Of a stretch of DNA of 64,000 nt, positions 63,713-64,000 are shown piece by piece. The notes below the pieces were generated by a model, which searched no databases, was not told the DNA's origin, and worked only from the letters and a program-made list of their open reading frames with translations. Numbering within the stretch: the first letter of the stretch is position 1; every line of letters begins with the position of its first letter. The DNA is taken from assembly GCF_014284365.1 (NCBI RefSeq), contig NZ_JACOGG010000014.1, positions 1 to 64,000 of the forward strand. Reading direction: 5' to 3'. Both the position numbers and the translations under genes were made by a program. The stretch comes from Cognatundibacterium rugosum. GTDB lineage: Bacteria; Pseudomonadota; Gammaproteobacteria; Burkholderiales; Burkholderiaceae_D.

Positions 63713-64000
63713 TTAATTGGTTTTTACTGCAGTCGCACCTGTGTTCGTGGCGCCCTGTGCAGGTTTAGTTTTAACGGCGTTTTTCTTTGCTGCCGGCTTC
63801 GCATCATGTGCGGTGGTGGCAGGCTTATCCTCGACCTGAGCCACTGGCGTTACTGTACCAAATTTGGCCAGATCACCCAGATAGGTTTTGTTTTGATACA
63901 AACGGACCGGCACCACCATGTAGCGGCCATCCACTGAAATTTTACTGGTTTCGCCAGGACGGCCGGTGAAGTTCACGTCGTAATCACCCGGCGGCAGGAA
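63713..64000 (-). CDS. Unrecognised protein, 5' end beyond window
   Basis: 95 C-terminal residues are visible; the gene begins off the right edge. It contains GDYDVNFTGRPGETSKISVDGRYMVVPVRLYQNKTYLGDL, a beta-rich stretch, and an Ala/Lys/Thr-rich C-terminal tail (KPAAKKNAVKTKPAQGATNTG). It ends 22 bases before the ycfL-like gene and probably belongs to the same operon. I do not recognise the family; a periplasmic or surface role is suggested by neighbours only. Confidence 0.6.
   Translation of the reverse strand, partial: FLPPGDYDVNFTGRPGETSKISVDGRYMVVPVRLYQNKTYLGDLAKFGTVTPVAQVEDKPATTAHDAKPAAKKNAVKTKPAQGATNTGATAVKTN

Noticed and set aside
1-64000. CRISPR array, prophage or transposase genes
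   Set aside because: No regularly spaced repeats and no phage or transposase-like protein was seen.

Overview
The window looks like chromosome of a betaproteobacterium, most likely a member of Burkholderiales close to Oxalobacteraceae. Pointers are the rpe-gph-trpE-trpG-trpD-trpC arrangement with a stand-alone trpC, the apaG, minCDE, hemA-prfA-prmC and cyo/RegBA neighbourhoods, and an exopolysaccharide-type MarR regulator. I cannot fix the genus without a database search. No transposase, phage or CRISPR array is visible.

Layout. Positions 1-150 carry, on the minus strand, a promoter and a boxA-type leader of an rRNA operon whose 16S gene must lie just off the left edge. Next come an enoyl-CoA hydratase, a small membrane protein and apaG. 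From 1.8 to 7.9 kb lie rpe, gph and the tryptophan genes. In front of trpE there is a Trp-rich leader ORF that looks like an attenuator. A GxxExxY gene flanked by inverted repeats sits between trpE and trpG. From 8.1 to 13.4 kb, on the minus strand, are an M61 peptidase, a DUF3429 membrane protein, a MocA-like nucleotidyltransferase, dsbC and an ubiquinone-type hydroxylase. A tRNA-Phe with clear promoter and terminator follows.

From 13.9 to 41.3 kb a single-strand (minus) polysaccharide locus of 27 genes reads from a MarR-type regulator down to a terminator next to tRNA-Phe. Its first half encodes a nonulosonic (legionaminic-type) acid pathway: LegB, LegC, an acetyltransferase, LegG, a PIG-L deacetylase, LegI, a NeuD/PglD-like acetyltransferase, a PtmE-like guanylyltransferase and a CMP-sugar synthetase. 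Three Gfo/Idh/MocA oxidoreductases, an SDR and an SGNH hydrolase are mixed in. Wzx, Wzy and a probable glycosyltransferase come next. Then comes an unusual block: two paralogous Asp-box beta-propellers, a small orphan protein and a formyltransferase. The last part encodes UDP-L-FucNAc synthesis (FnlA, FnlB, FnlC), its likely acetamidino conversion (WbuX/LfnA-like with HisH and HisF) and a WbuB-type transferase. The likely product is a Wzx/Wzy-type O antigen or capsule holding a legionaminic-type acid and L-FucNAm. No initiating transferase or chain-length regulator is present.

From 41.8 kb to the right edge the genes are housekeeping and envelope functions: minCDE; a response regulator, FecR/LysM protein and CHASE2 kinase set; hemA-prfA-dsbB-prmC and a GNAT protein; the redox regulators RegA/RegB; and cyoABCD with a SURF1 gene. 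An MHS-type transporter follows, and then a CsgG/LpoB/YcfL-like lipoprotein cluster whose first gene runs off the right edge.
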